Of a stretch of DNA of 45,708 bases, positions 35,800 to 44,333 are shown piece by piece. Each line of letters begins with the position of its first letter. Position 1 is the stretch's first letter. Source of the DNA: Oxalobacteraceae bacterium (GTDB lineage Bacteria; Pseudomonadota; Gammaproteobacteria; Burkholderiales; Burkholderiaceae_D); the NCBI GenBank assembly GCA_003537575.1, contig DPRS01000041.1, positions 1-45,708 on the forward strand, in the 5' to 3' direction. A program made the translations under genes and the position numbers. The notes under the pieces are model-generated. The model was not told where the DNA came from, made no database searches, and saw only the letters and a program-made list of their open reading frames with translations.

Positions 35800-37184
35800 T
35801 GCGGCTTGCCATGCTGCGCGATTCTCTGCAGTTGCGGCTGCTGGCAGGCACGCTGGCATGGATCGTCGTGTCGATCGCCGTGGCGGGCTGGGGGCTGGAC
35901 GGCTTGTTCCGCCGCCATGTCGAACGGCAGTTCGATGCCGAACTGAAGACCCATCTCGACCAGCTGACCGCCAATCTCGTCTTCGATGAAAAGGGCGAGC
36001 CCTCGCTATCTGCGCCGCTGAGCGACCCGCGCCTGAGCCGGCCTTTTTCAGGGCTTTACTGGCAGATCGACAGAGTTGACGGTAGCGGCCGGCCGCTACA
36101 GGCCGGACTGCTGCGTTCGCGCTCGCTGTGGGATTCGGTGCTGGCGGTGCCGCCGGACGCGCCGGACGATGGCGCGGTTCACCGGCATCGCATCACCGGC
36201 CCGGAGGGTAGCAGGCTGGGGGGGCTCGAGCGCATGCTGTTTCCTGCCGGGCGGCCGGACCAGCCGCTGCGCCTCATCGTTGCCGCCGACGAGGCGTTGA
36301 TGAACGAGCCGGCCGAACGCTTCGGCGGCATGCTGTGGCTGGCGCTGGCGATACTTGGCGCAGGCTTGACGGTGGCCGCCGTCGTGCAGGTCCTTATCGG
36401 CATGGCGCCGCTGCGCCGCCTGCACAGCGCCCTGAGCGCCGTGCGCGGCGGCCGGTCGCAGAAACTGCAAGGCCGCTTCCCGGTCGAGATCCGGCCGCTG
36501 GTGCAGGAGTTCAACACCGTGCTGGGGCAGAACGCCGAAGTCGTCGCGCGTGCGCGCACGCAGTCGGGCAACCTTGCCCACGCGCTGAAAACGCCGCTGA
36601 GCGTGCTGGCCAATGCTGCCGCCGCCGAAGACAGCGAGCTGGCACGGCTCGTCGGGGAACAGGTCGAAACGGCGCGACGGCAAGTGGAATGCCACCTCAG
36701 GCGCGCGCGGGTCGCCGCCACGGTGGGTGTTCCAGGAATGCGCACGCCGGTGACGCCGGCGCTGCAGGGCCTGGTCAAGGTGATGCGGCGGGTCCATGCT
36801 GAACGAGAGCTGGAGCTACGGATTTTCCCCGCGGCCGAAAACCTTGCCTTTCACGGCGAGGAACAGGATTTGCATGAAATGCTGGGCAACCTGCTGGACA
36901 ATGCCTGCAAATGGGCCCGGCGCCGTATCGAAGTGCGTGCCACGGAGGAGGGAGGTCAGCTATCCATTACGGTGGACGACGATGGCAAGGGCTTGTCCGT
37001 CAAACATCGCGAGGCCATGCTCCAGCGCGGCACGCGGGCAGACGAACAGGTGGCTGGTTCGGGACTGGGGCTGGCCATCGTGGATGAGCTGGCCAGGCTG
37101 TATGGCGGCGAAGTGACGCTGGCCGATTCTCCGCTTGGGGGCCTGCAGGTCAGATTGCGGCTGCCGGTCGCCCCGACTAACTGA
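35796..37184 (+). CDS. Sensor histidine kinase (PhoQ-like)
   Basis: A 462-residue inner-membrane kinase. Two transmembrane helices (about 13-35 and 178-203) bracket a periplasmic sensor domain of about 140 residues containing the GLYWQIDR block common to PhoQ-like kinases. A HAMP-like linker follows, then the phosphoacceptor His262 in NLAHALKTPLSVLANAA, and a catalytic domain with N box LDNACKWARR, DDDGKGL and GSGLGLAIVDEL. The alanine after HAL-KTP is characteristic of this group. The start overlaps the response-regulator stop. The signal is unknown; divalent metal or polycation sensing is seen in relatives. Confidence 0.92.
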   Translation: MMRLAMLRDSLQLRLLAGTLAWIVVSIAVAGWGLDGLFRRHVERQFDAELKTHLDQLTANLVFDEKGEPSLSAPLSDPRLSRPFSGLYWQIDRVDGSGRPLQAGLLRSRSLWDSVLAVPPDAPDDGAVHRHRITGPEGSRLGGLERMLFPAGRPDQPLRLIVAADEALMNEPAERFGGMLWLALAILGAGLTVAAVVQVLIGMAPLRRLHSALSAVRGGRSQKLQGRFPVEIRPLVQEFNTVLGQNAEVVARARTQSGNLAHALKTPLSVLANAAAAEDSELARLVGEQVETARRQVECHLRRARVAATVGVPGMRTPVTPALQGLVKVMRRVHAERELELRIFPAAENLAFHGEEQDLHEMLGNLLDNACKWARRRIEVRATEEGGQLSITVDDDGKGLSVKHREAMLQRGTRADEQVAGSGLGLAIVDELARLYGGEVTLADSPLGGLQVRLRLPVAPTN

Positions 37185-37560
37185 GATTCACGTTCCGGAC
37201 GTCCGCTGAAGGTCCGTCAACATTGAAAGAGAATTCTCTGGATTGATAATGATAATGCTTATCATTTATAATGAATTATCGCAACTTCAACTCAGACTCA
37301 GGATGAGATAAGTTTTCGGGTTGCCGGAGCATTGCACGCCAGTCTTGAAGTCTTGACCCGGTGAACATTCGCACGGCCTGGAATCTTAAGCTGGCTAACG
37401 GAGCTTCATTCTTGTCCGATCCGCCAGCCATTTCTTTTGTCGTCTAGAAGGGGAATGCCGGCTTTATGCCGCCAATACGCGCTCGTACATCAACATGTCC
37501 GCCCATGGCTTTGGGGATGCATTCAATAACATTCTTTTTTAACAAATTGGCGTGCAGTAT
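37185..37560. other. 376-base gap with Fur promoter and long leader of the FTR1 gene
   Basis: No gene seen. The promoter is at 37243-37272, so the transcript has a leader of about 280 bases before the FTR1 ATG. I find no recognisable riboswitch or RNA in it. A short GCCGGC-type hairpin lies near 37457-37475. Confidence 0.55.
37243..37272 (+). promoter_or_regulatory. Fur-box promoter of the FTR1 fusion gene
   Basis: TTGATA (37243-37248), 18-base spacer, TATAAT (37267-37272). GATAATGATAATGCTTATC at 37245-37263 matches the Fur consensus at 17 of 19 positions, with perfect AATGATAA / TTATCATT arms (37248-37266). The box covers the -35 and spacer. Confidence 0.88.
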
Positions 37561-39504
37561 ATGAAACGGTATTCGATGTTGTTCTTTCGCATAGCAGCGG
37601 TATGGATTTTTTCCTGCATCGCATTCCTCTCCGCAGCGCACGCCGTTGACCAGGCAAGCGAGGAAAAGGCCAAGCAGATCTGGCAGATGCTCGACTACCT
37701 CGCGGTGGATTATGGCGGTGCGGTGGATGACGGCAAGATCGTCAACGCCGACGAGTATGTGGAAATGGAAGAATTTTCCCGCAGCGCCGAGCAGCAGATC
37801 GGCGCATTGCCGCAAACCGCAGCGCAGGCGGAGTTGTTGCAGCAGGCACGCAGCCTGCGCAAAATGATCGCTGACAAGGCGGCGGCCGGCAAGGTGGCGC
37901 AACAGGCGCAGACGCTGGCCAATGCCTTGCTCGCCGCCTACCCGATTCCGGTAACGCCTGCCAGGACGCCTGACCTGCAGCAGGGCGCGCGCCTGTATCA
38001 GTCGCATTGCGCCAGCTGCCATGGCGCCGAAGGCAAGGCGGACGGACCGCTTGCCGCCGGCATGAATCCGCCGCCAATTGCCTTCACCGACCGCGTGCGC
38101 GCCCGTGAGCGCAGCGTGCTGTCGCTGTACCAGACCACTTCGCGCGGCGTCGAAGGCACCGCCATGCCGAGTTTCGCCACGTTGCCGGACCAGGATCGCT
38201 GGGCGCTGGCCTTCTACGTTTCCACGCTGGCCTATCAGAACGCCGAACGCCGGCAGGGCGAAGCCCTGTGGTCATCCGACCGCAGCCTGCAGGCAGCGAT
38301 CAAGGACCTCGCCGCCCTGACGCAATGGACGGAAGCCGCGCTGGCCAGAGACATCGGCGCTGAAAAGGCCGGCGCCGCACTGGCCTATCTGCGCAGCCAC
38401 CCGGAAGCAGTAGCCGCCTCGACGGCCGACGGACTTGCCCTGGCCAAATCCAGGTTGCGCGAAAGCCTGACGACGCTGGAGAGAGGCGACCGTGCAGGCG
38501 CTTCGCGGCTGGCGATTTCCGCCTATCTCGACGGTTTCGAGCCGGTCGAGCCGGCGCTGGCCGCGAAGAACAAGGAATTGTTCCACGAGATCGAACAGGC
38601 GATGGGCGCCTATCGCTCCGCCGTTTCGGAAGGCCGGGTGGAAGAGGCGCGCAGCCAGGAAAGCCGGCTGCAGTCGCTGATCGGTGATGCCGATGCGACG
38701 CTGAAGGCGGACGGCGGCTCTCCCTGGGCGACTTTCCTCGCCGCCCTGACGATCCTGTTGCGCGAGGGCGTGGAAGCGCTGCTGATCGTGGTGGCGATGA
38801 TCGCCTTCCTGAAGAAGGCTGATCGTAGCGACGTGCTGCCCTATGTCCATGCCGGCTGGGCCAGCGCGCTCGGCGCCGGTGTGCTGACCTGGGTCGCCGC
38901 CACCTATCTGGTCGAACTGAGCGGCGCCAGCCGGGAAATCACCGAAGGCTTCGCCGCCATCTTTGCTGCGGTGGTGCTGCTGACGGTCGGCATCTGGATG
39001 CATCAGAAAAGCCTGGCCGGACGTTGGCAAGCCTATGTGCGCGACAAACTGACGACGGCGCTGAACAAGCGCTCCGCCATGGTGCTGTTCGTGCTCGCTT
39101 TCGTCACCGTTTACCGGGAAGTGTTCGAAACCGTGCTGTTCTATGCCGCGCTGTGGACTGAAGACAACGGCCGATACCTGCTGGCAGGGCTGGCGGCCGG
39201 CATCGTGATTCTGGCCGTCATCACCGTGATCATGCTGCGTACCTCTGCCCGCTTGCCGATCAGCCGCTTCTTCGCCATCAGCTCCGCCTTGATCGCCGTG
39301 CTGGCGGTGGTCCTGGTCGGCAAGGGCGTTGCGGCGCTGCAGGAGGCGGGCATGCTGGATGTTACGCCGCTTGCCTTGCCGCGCGTTGACCTTCTTGGTA
39401 TTTACCCGACCTGGCAGACGCTGGCGGCGCAATGCCTCGTGCTGCTCGTGGTGCTGGCCAGTTTCGGATTCAATCTTTACAGTCAAGCAAAGGTGAAAGC
39501 CTGA
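37561..39504 (+). CDS. Cytochrome c-FTR1 fusion iron permease
   Basis: A 647-residue protein: signal peptide, a helical periplasmic region with a single c-type haem site (Cys150-x-x-Cys153-His154, CASCHG) and probable ligand Met202 (GTAMPSF). A further periplasmic helical stretch follows, then the seven-helix FTR1 ferric permease (about 390-645). Iron-binding motifs are Arg401-Glu-Gly-x-Glu405 (LREGVEALL) and Arg519-Glu-x-x-Glu523 (YREVFETVL). The haem domain probably oxidises ferrous iron or takes its electrons at the moment of uptake, as multicopper oxidases do for yeast Ftr1 (inference). A GTG at 37552 is an alternative start; the ATG gives a better signal peptide. The strong Fur box shows iron repression. 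Confidence 0.92.
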   Translation: MKRYSMLFFRIAAVWIFSCIAFLSAAHAVDQASEEKAKQIWQMLDYLAVDYGGAVDDGKIVNADEYVEMEEFSRSAEQQIGALPQTAAQAELLQQARSLRKMIADKAAAGKVAQQAQTLANALLAAYPIPVTPARTPDLQQGARLYQSHCASCHGAEGKADGPLAAGMNPPPIAFTDRVRARERSVLSLYQTTSRGVEGTAMPSFATLPDQDRWALAFYVSTLAYQNAERRQGEALWSSDRSLQAAIKDLAALTQWTEAALARDIGAEKAGAALAYLRSHPEAVAASTADGLALAKSRLRESLTTLERGDRAGASRLAISAYLDGFEPVEPALAAKNKELFHEIEQAMGAYRSAVSEGRVEEARSQESRLQSLIGDADATLKADGGSPWATFLAALTILLREGVEALLIVVAMIAFLKKADRSDVLPYVHAGWASALGAGVLTWVAATYLVELSGASREITEGFAAIFAAVVLLTVGIWMHQKSLAGRWQAYVRDKLTTALNKRSAMVLFVLAFVTVYREVFETVLFYAALWTEDNGRYLLAGLAAGIVILAVITVIMLRTSARLPISRFFAISSALIAVLAVVLVGKGVAALQEAGMLDVTPLALPRVDLLGIYPTWQTLAAQCLVLLVVLASFGFNLYSQAKVKA

Positions 39505-39588
39505 TGGCTTGAAGAAAGGGCAGGGCAGTCACCTTCTGGCCATCTCAAGAAAGCGCCGCAATGCGACGTTTCAGACGGCTGAGAAGCC

Positions 39589-39611
39589 CTCGCGTAAGAG
39601 CGAGAGTTTCT
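39589..39611 (+). terminator. Weak hairpin after the FTR1 gene
   Basis: CTCGC-GTAAGA-GCGAG stem (39589-39604) followed by AGTTTCTT. Short stem and imperfect T-run, so only a possible terminator. Confidence 0.35.
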
Positions 39612-39617
39612 TCATAA

Positions 39618-39737
39618 CGCCAATTGATTCGCAGAGTGCAGGTCAATGTTGCCTATCGCTGGTTTCTGGGACTGCGTCCGATCGCCAAGATGGCGGATGC
39701 TTCGACGATTAGCCAGAACCGCCGGCGCAGCCGTTAG
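39618..39737 (+). pseudogene. Transposase fragment (IS5/IS1182-like)
   Basis: After a stop at 39615-39617 the plus strand reads RQLIRR VQVNVAYRWFLGL RPIAKMADASTISQNRRRSR and stops at 39737. This is the conserved N-terminal block of DDE transposases of the IS5/IS1182 kind (AYRWF-GL, STISQNR-RR). Nothing of the catalytic part remains and no inverted repeats or target duplication are seen. The end overlaps the last four bases of the leftward regulator gene. Confidence 0.7.
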
Positions 39738-40369
39738 CGGCCACCATCAAAGCGCGCGTGTTGCACTGCGAATTTGATCAGTTCGGCCTGCCCTTCTATC
39801 CCCAGCTTGCGCTTGATGTTAAGCCGGTGCGTTTCCACCGTCCGCACCGACAGGTCCAGGTCGCGCGCGATCTGCTTGTTCGACTGGCCCGCGGCAATGT
39901 GCTGCAGCACTTCCTGTTCGCGCACCGTCAACTGGTTGTCCTGCACCATCGGATGCGCCAGTTGCCGCGCCAGCGCCGGACTGTAGTAAATTCCGCCCGA
40001 CATCACCGTCTCGATGGCCAGCACGATGTCCTTGCCCGGCGCATCCTTGAGCACGTAGCCGCGCGCGCCGGCTTGCATCGCCTGGCTGACATATTCGAGT
40101 TTGTCGTGCATCGATAAGATTAGCACCGCGATATGTGGGAAAGCCGCGCACAGGCGGCTGGTTGCCTCGATCCCATTGGTGCCACGCATGTTGATGTCCA
40201 TGAGGACAAGATCAACCTCCGCCGTTAGCGCTTGCCTGAGTGCGTCGTCGGCGCCATCGGCCTCCGCCTCCACGCGGAAATGCGGCACCGCCTCAAGGCG
40301 CGCACGCAGGCCGTCGCGCACCAAGGGGTGGTCGTCGACCAGCATAATCCTGATGATATCTGTCGTCAT
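39734..40369 (-). CDS. NarL/FixJ-family response regulator
   Basis: A 211-residue regulator: receiver domain with Asp12/Asp13 and phosphoacceptor Asp58 (DLVLMDINMRGTNG), then a LuxR-type helix-turn-helix (LTVREQEVLQHIAAGQSNKQIARDLDLSVRTVETHRLNIKRKLG). The frame is open upstream to 40567 but MTTDIIRIMLVDDHPLV at 40369 overlaps the kinase stop (ATGA) and is the natural start. It pairs with the Cache-domain kinase; its target is probably the cstA promoter between kinase and cstA. Confidence 0.93.
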   Translation of the reverse strand: MTTDIIRIMLVDDHPLVRDGLRARLEAVPHFRVEAEADGADDALRQALTAEVDLVLMDINMRGTNGIEATSRLCAAFPHIAVLILSMHDKLEYVSQAMQAGARGYVLKDAPGKDIVLAIETVMSGGIYYSPALARQLAHPMVQDNQLTVREQEVLQHIAAGQSNKQIARDLDLSVRTVETHRLNIKRKLGIEGQAELIKFAVQHARFDGGR

Positions 40370-41733
40370 GATTCCAATCCGTCGATCGCGACCGACGCCT
40401 TCACAGTGGTGCCGGTTGACGAGGATGCAATGTCCAGGCGGCCGCCGATGGCGTCCATCCGCTCCATCATGTTGCGCAACCCGATGCCGCGGTTGGGGTG
40501 CAGTGCAACGCGCTCCGGGTCGAACCCGTGGCCGTCGTCCTGCACTGTCAGGGTCATTATCTTGCATTTGCGTACCAGCTTCATGTCGATGCGTCGTGCG
40601 CCGGCATGGCGTTCGATATTCGTCAGCGCTTCTTGCGCAATGCGGAACAGCACTGTGTTGGCGACATGTGGCAAGCCGTCGGTATCGCCTTTCGACGAAA
40701 AGTGCACCGGAATAGCGAGGTGCCCGGTAAATTCATGCGCCAGGTGATCGAGCGCGGCGGCAAGGCCGAGGTCGTCAAGGATGGCCGGACGCAGGTCATG
40801 CGATATCCTGCGCACTTCGCCGAGCACATCGTTCAGCTGGGCTGCCGTGCGTTCGAAGCTGGCGCGGGCCGCGTGCTGCTGTTCGGCATTTCCCGCCAGC
40901 CGGATAATGCCCGCCTCGATCTGCAGCTTGATCGATACCAGCCACTGGCTGATGCCGTCGTGCAGGTCGCGCGACAGCCGTGCGCGCTCTTCCTCCTGCG
41001 ATTCGACGACGCGCTGGGCCAGCACCCTGAGCTTGGCGTCCGCCACGCGCAGTTCGCTGATATTCAGCGCCAGGCCGCCCACGGCAACCACCACGGCGCT
41101 GATGATCGCCAGCGCCGCAATCCATCTCATCGTGCCGCGAATGTGCTCCGATTGCTGGGCGTCGACCTTGGCTAGCGCCGCGTCGACATCGTCAAGGTAG
41201 ATGCCAGTGCCGATCATCCATCCCCACTTATTCAGCGGGATCACGTAGCCAAGTTTGGGCTCTTCCTTGCCCGTCGAGGGCCGGGCCCAGGTGTAGCGCT
41301 CTAGTCCGCCGCCGGCGTTGGCACGTGCGATCAGGCGCTGGATCGTCGGCACGCCGGCTGCATCGCGCATTTCCCACAGGTTGCGGCCAACCAGCTCGGG
41401 CTGCCGCGGATGCATCAGACTGTTGCCATTCATGTCATAGATGAAGAAGTAGGCGTCATCGCCGTAGCTGAGGCTGCCAAGGATGCGCTTGGCTTCGTCG
41501 AGCGCTGCCGCATCGGTCCGGCCCGAGTCATACAGGTGCGCCACCGAACGTGACGCCAGGGTCACGTAGTGCTTGAGTTCGGTTTCCTTGCTGGCGAAGT
41601 AGGCTTGCTGGATGGTCGCGCGCTGCAACTGGGCAAGCGTGATCGCTTCATGCCGCACGAAGAGCGCGATTGCGCAAAGGGCAATAATCAGCGGCGTAAT
41701 TGCAAGGACGATGACTTTTTGCCTTAACTTCAT
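40366..41733 (-). CDS. Cache-domain sensor histidine kinase (HisKA_3 type)
   Basis: A 455-residue inner-membrane kinase. Transmembrane helices at about 7-27 and 200-222 bracket a periplasmic single Cache (sCache_2) domain, recognised from YFFIYDMNGNSLMHPRQPELVGRNLW and YVIPLNKWGWMIGTGIYLDDV; this domain type binds small organic acids such as pyruvate or propionate. The kinase part has phosphoacceptor His258 in LSRDLHDGISQWL and an ATPase with QEALTNIERHAGA and GIGLRNMMERM. The frame also has a TTG 9 bases upstream; the ATG is preferred. It is divergent from cstA. Confidence 0.92.
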   Translation of the reverse strand: MKLRQKVIVLAITPLIIALCAIALFVRHEAITLAQLQRATIQQAYFASKETELKHYVTLASRSVAHLYDSGRTDAAALDEAKRILGSLSYGDDAYFFIYDMNGNSLMHPRQPELVGRNLWEMRDAAGVPTIQRLIARANAGGGLERYTWARPSTGKEEPKLGYVIPLNKWGWMIGTGIYLDDVDAALAKVDAQQSEHIRGTMRWIAALAIISAVVVAVGGLALNISELRVADAKLRVLAQRVVESQEEERARLSRDLHDGISQWLVSIKLQIEAGIIRLAGNAEQQHAARASFERTAAQLNDVLGEVRRISHDLRPAILDDLGLAAALDHLAHEFTGHLAIPVHFSSKGDTDGLPHVANTVLFRIAQEALTNIERHAGARRIDMKLVRKCKIMTLTVQDDGHGFDPERVALHPNRGIGLRNMMERMDAIGGRLDIASSSTGTTVKASVAIDGLES

Positions 41734-41864
41734 CGCGCCCAACTTTCTGTTTTAAGCATCTGCAAGATTTTACGTGCCTTCCGTCATTCGCGTGTAAGTA
41801 GGATTACGTAGATGGTCTGCGTAGTGGTGCGCTTGTCCGAACTGGTGCGTTCTTAAATACTTTA

Positions 41865-41898
41865 GTGCAAGTTGCACCAAGAACCGGCATGTACCGGT
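41865..41898. promoter_or_regulatory. Two inverted repeats upstream of cstA
   Basis: GTGCAA-G-TTGCAC (41865-41877) and ACCGG-CATGTA-CCGGT (41883-41898) lie 38-71 bases before the cstA ATG. A direct repeat TGGTGCG (41825-41831, 41843-41849) lies further upstream. These are candidate sites for the divergent NarL-type regulator. Confidence 0.45.
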
Positions 41899-41935
41899 CG
41901 CACGCAACATCCGCAAAGCCTCGAGGAGAATCAGT

Positions 41936-43993
41936 ATGAAACGTTTTACAAGCCAGCTCGGTTGGGCTGCGCTATCCATTGCGGGCGCTTGCGCGCTTGC
42001 ATTCGTTGCGCTCAAGCGCGGCGAGTCGATCAACGCGGTGTGGGTTGTTGCCGCGGCACTATGCGTTTACCTGATCGCTTATCGCTTCTATAGCCAGTTC
42101 ATTGCAACAAAAGTATTGGCGCTGGACGATAAACGCCAGACCCCGGCCCACCGTTTGAACGACGGCCTCGACTACGTGCCGACGAATAAAAATGTACTGT
42201 TTGGCCACCACTTCGCCGCCATCGCGGGCGCCGGTCCGCTGGTCGGCCCGGTACTTGCCGCACAGATGGGCTACTTGCCTGGCATGATGTGGATCCTGGC
42301 CGGCGTGGTCTTCGCCGGCGCGGTCCAGGACTTCGTGATCCTCTTCATTTCAATGCGCCGCGACGGCCGCTCGCTGGGCGACCTGATCAAGTCGGAACTG
42401 GGCGAGATCCCGGGCATGATTGCGCTGCTTGGCACTTTCATGATCATGGTGATCATCCTGGCCGTGCTGGCGCTGATCGTCGTGAAGGCGCTGACCCATT
42501 CGCCGTGGGGCAGCTTCACCGTCATCGCCACCATCCCTATCGCGCTGTTCATGGGCGTTTATTCGCGTTATTTGCGCGTCGGCCGCATCGGCGAAGTATC
42601 GCTGATCGGCTTCGTGCTGTTGATGCTCGCCATCATCGGCGGCCAGTACGTGCAGGCATCGGCTGTGTTTGGCCCGATGTTCGATTTCACCGGCACCCAG
42701 TTGACCTGGATGCTGATCGGCTACGGTTTCGTTGCTGCCGTCATTCCGGTCTGGCTGCTGCTGGCGCCGCGCGATTACCTGTCCACCTTCCTCAAGATCG
42801 GCACCATCGCGGGCCTGGCAATCGGCATCGTGATCGTCGCCCCGCACATGAAAATGCCGGCGGTTACGCAGTTTATCGACGGTTCCGGTCCGGTCTGGTC
42901 CGGCGACCTGTTCCCGTTCCTGTTCATCACCATCGCTTGCGGCGCCGTTTCCGGCTTCCACGCGCTGATCTCCTCGGGCACCACGCCAAAGATGATCGAA
43001 AACGAAACGCACGCCCGCTTCATCGGATACGGCGCGATGCTGGCGGAATCGTTCGTGGCAATGATGGCGCTGGTAGCTGCGTCCACTATCGAACCTGGCA
43101 TCTATTTCGCGATGAATGCACCGGCCGCTGTGCTGGGCAGCACCGCCGAGTCGGCCGCGGCAGTCATCTCGCAGTGGGGCTTCTACATCACCCCGGAGAT
43201 GCTGACCCAGACCGCCAAGGATGTCGGCGAGTCGAGCATCATTTCGCGCGCAGGCGGCGCCCCGACACTGGCCGTCGGCATGGCGAACATCCTGTCGGAA
43301 GTCATCGGCGGCAAGGCAATGATGGCCTTCTGGTATCACTTTGCGATCCTGTTCGAGGCGCTGTTCATTCTGACCGCAGTCGATGCGGGCACCCGCGCCG
43401 GCCGCTTCATGCTGCAAGACTTGATGGGCGCATTCGTTCCTTCGTTCAAGCGCACCGATTCGCTGGTGGCAAACCTGACGGCGACCGCGCTGTGCGTGGC
43501 AGCCTGGGGCTACTTCCTGTATCAGGGCGTGGTTGATCCGCTGGGTGGCATCAACACCCTGTGGCCGCTGTTCGGTATCGCCAACCAGATGCTGGCAGGC
43601 ATCGCGCTGATCCTCGCGACCGTTGTATTGTTCAAGATGAAGCACGAGAAGTTTGCGTGGGTAACGATGGCTCCTGCACTATTCCTGCTGGTCTGCACAC
43701 TGTACGCGGGCTGGCTGAAAGTGTTCAGCGAGAACATCAAAGTCGGCTTCCTTGCGCACGCAGAGAAGTTCCAGAACGCAATCGACCAGGGTATCGTCCT
43801 CGCTCCAGCCAAGACAATGGAGGAAATGGAGCGCATTGCGTTCAACGATTACCTCGATGCTGGCCTGACGGCGTTCTTCATGGTCGTGGTGGTGTCGATC
43901 CTGCTCTTCGGCATCCGCACCGCGCTGGCGGCGCGTGCCAACGCACTGCCAAGCTCGAAAGAGACGACGTTCGTCCCTGCGACGACGGCATAA
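41936..43993 (+). CDS. cstA: Carbon starvation protein A (pyruvate/peptide transporter)
   Basis: A 685-residue inner-membrane transporter of the CstA family, with about 16-18 hydrophobic segments. E. coli CstA (701 residues) and BtsT import peptides and pyruvate, with proton symport. Landmarks are the N-terminal KRGESINAVWVVAAALCVYLIAYRF, GHHFAAIAGAGPLVGPVLAAQMGYLPGMMW, AVQDFVILFISMRRDGRSLGDLIKSELG, SGFHALISSGTTPKMI and the AGTRAGRF block. GAGGAGAA precedes the ATG. The DUF466/YbdD-type gene begins 6 bases after the stop, the standard pairing. Divergence from a Cache kinase suggests induction by extracellular pyruvate or a related acid. Confidence 0.96.
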   Translation: MKRFTSQLGWAALSIAGACALAFVALKRGESINAVWVVAAALCVYLIAYRFYSQFIATKVLALDDKRQTPAHRLNDGLDYVPTNKNVLFGHHFAAIAGAGPLVGPVLAAQMGYLPGMMWILAGVVFAGAVQDFVILFISMRRDGRSLGDLIKSELGEIPGMIALLGTFMIMVIILAVLALIVVKALTHSPWGSFTVIATIPIALFMGVYSRYLRVGRIGEVSLIGFVLLMLAIIGGQYVQASAVFGPMFDFTGTQLTWMLIGYGFVAAVIPVWLLLAPRDYLSTFLKIGTIAGLAIGIVIVAPHMKMPAVTQFIDGSGPVWSGDLFPFLFITIACGAVSGFHALISSGTTPKMIENETHARFIGYGAMLAESFVAMMALVAASTIEPGIYFAMNAPAAVLGSTAESAAAVISQWGFYITPEMLTQTAKDVGESSIISRAGGAPTLAVGMANILSEVIGGKAMMAFWYHFAILFEALFILTAVDAGTRAGRFMLQDLMGAFVPSFKRTDSLVANLTATALCVAAWGYFLYQGVVDPLGGINTLWPLFGIANQMLAGIALILATVVLFKMKHEKFAWVTMAPALFLLVCTLYAGWLKVFSENIKVGFLAHAEKFQNAIDQGIVLAPAKTMEEMERIAFNDYLDAGLTAFFMVVVVSILLFGIRTALAARANALPSSKETTFVPATTA

Positions 43994-43999
43994 GCGGCC

Positions 44000-44197
44000 A
44001 TGTTCGACAAACTGGCACAGGCAGGTCGCTACCTTGGGCAAAGCATGCGCCTGATGGTAGGCCTGCCGGAGTACGATACCTACGTAACGCACATGGAGAA
44101 GACCCATCCGGGTGAACCGATCATGACGTATGAAGAGTTTTTCCGCGAGCGCCAGGAGGCGCGCTACGGAAGTGCTCGCAGCGGCGGCTGCTGCTGA
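44000..44197 (+). CDS. YbdD/YjiX family small protein (DUF466)
   Basis: A 65-residue soluble protein of the YbdD/YjiX family, nearly always encoded just after cstA or btsT and thought to assist the transporter. The family core is LGQSMRLMVGLPEYDTYVTHMEKTHPGEPIMTYEEFFRERQEARYG. The tail ends with GGCC, a Gly-Cys-rich C-terminus common here. It is separated from cstA by 6 bases and followed by a strong terminator region. Confidence 0.93.
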   Translation: MFDKLAQAGRYLGQSMRLMVGLPEYDTYVTHMEKTHPGEPIMTYEEFFRERQEARYGSARSGGCC

Positions 44198-44217
44198 GCA
44201 CACCTACTGCAACATCA

Positions 44218-44271
44218 AGGACACCTTCGGGTGTCCTCAGAAAAAGCACCGCACTGCGGCGCTTTTTTTTT
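44218..44271 (+). terminator. Double hairpin terminator after cstA operon
   Basis: First hairpin AGGACACC-TTCG-GGTGTCCT (44218-44237), then an imperfect hairpin (44241-44262, AAAAGC...GCTTTT) that runs into nine T's (44263-44271). Confidence 0.93.
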
Positions 44272-44333
44272 GCCGGTTCCCTTGCCGAAGGGGGCAGGCA
44301 TGGGTCAGTGCAAAGGACTCGCGTTAATACTAA

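Noticed and set aside
42350..43645. Long minus-strand open frame opposite cstA
   Set aside because: Shadow frame rich in His, Gln, Arg and Asp; cstA on the other strand is certain.
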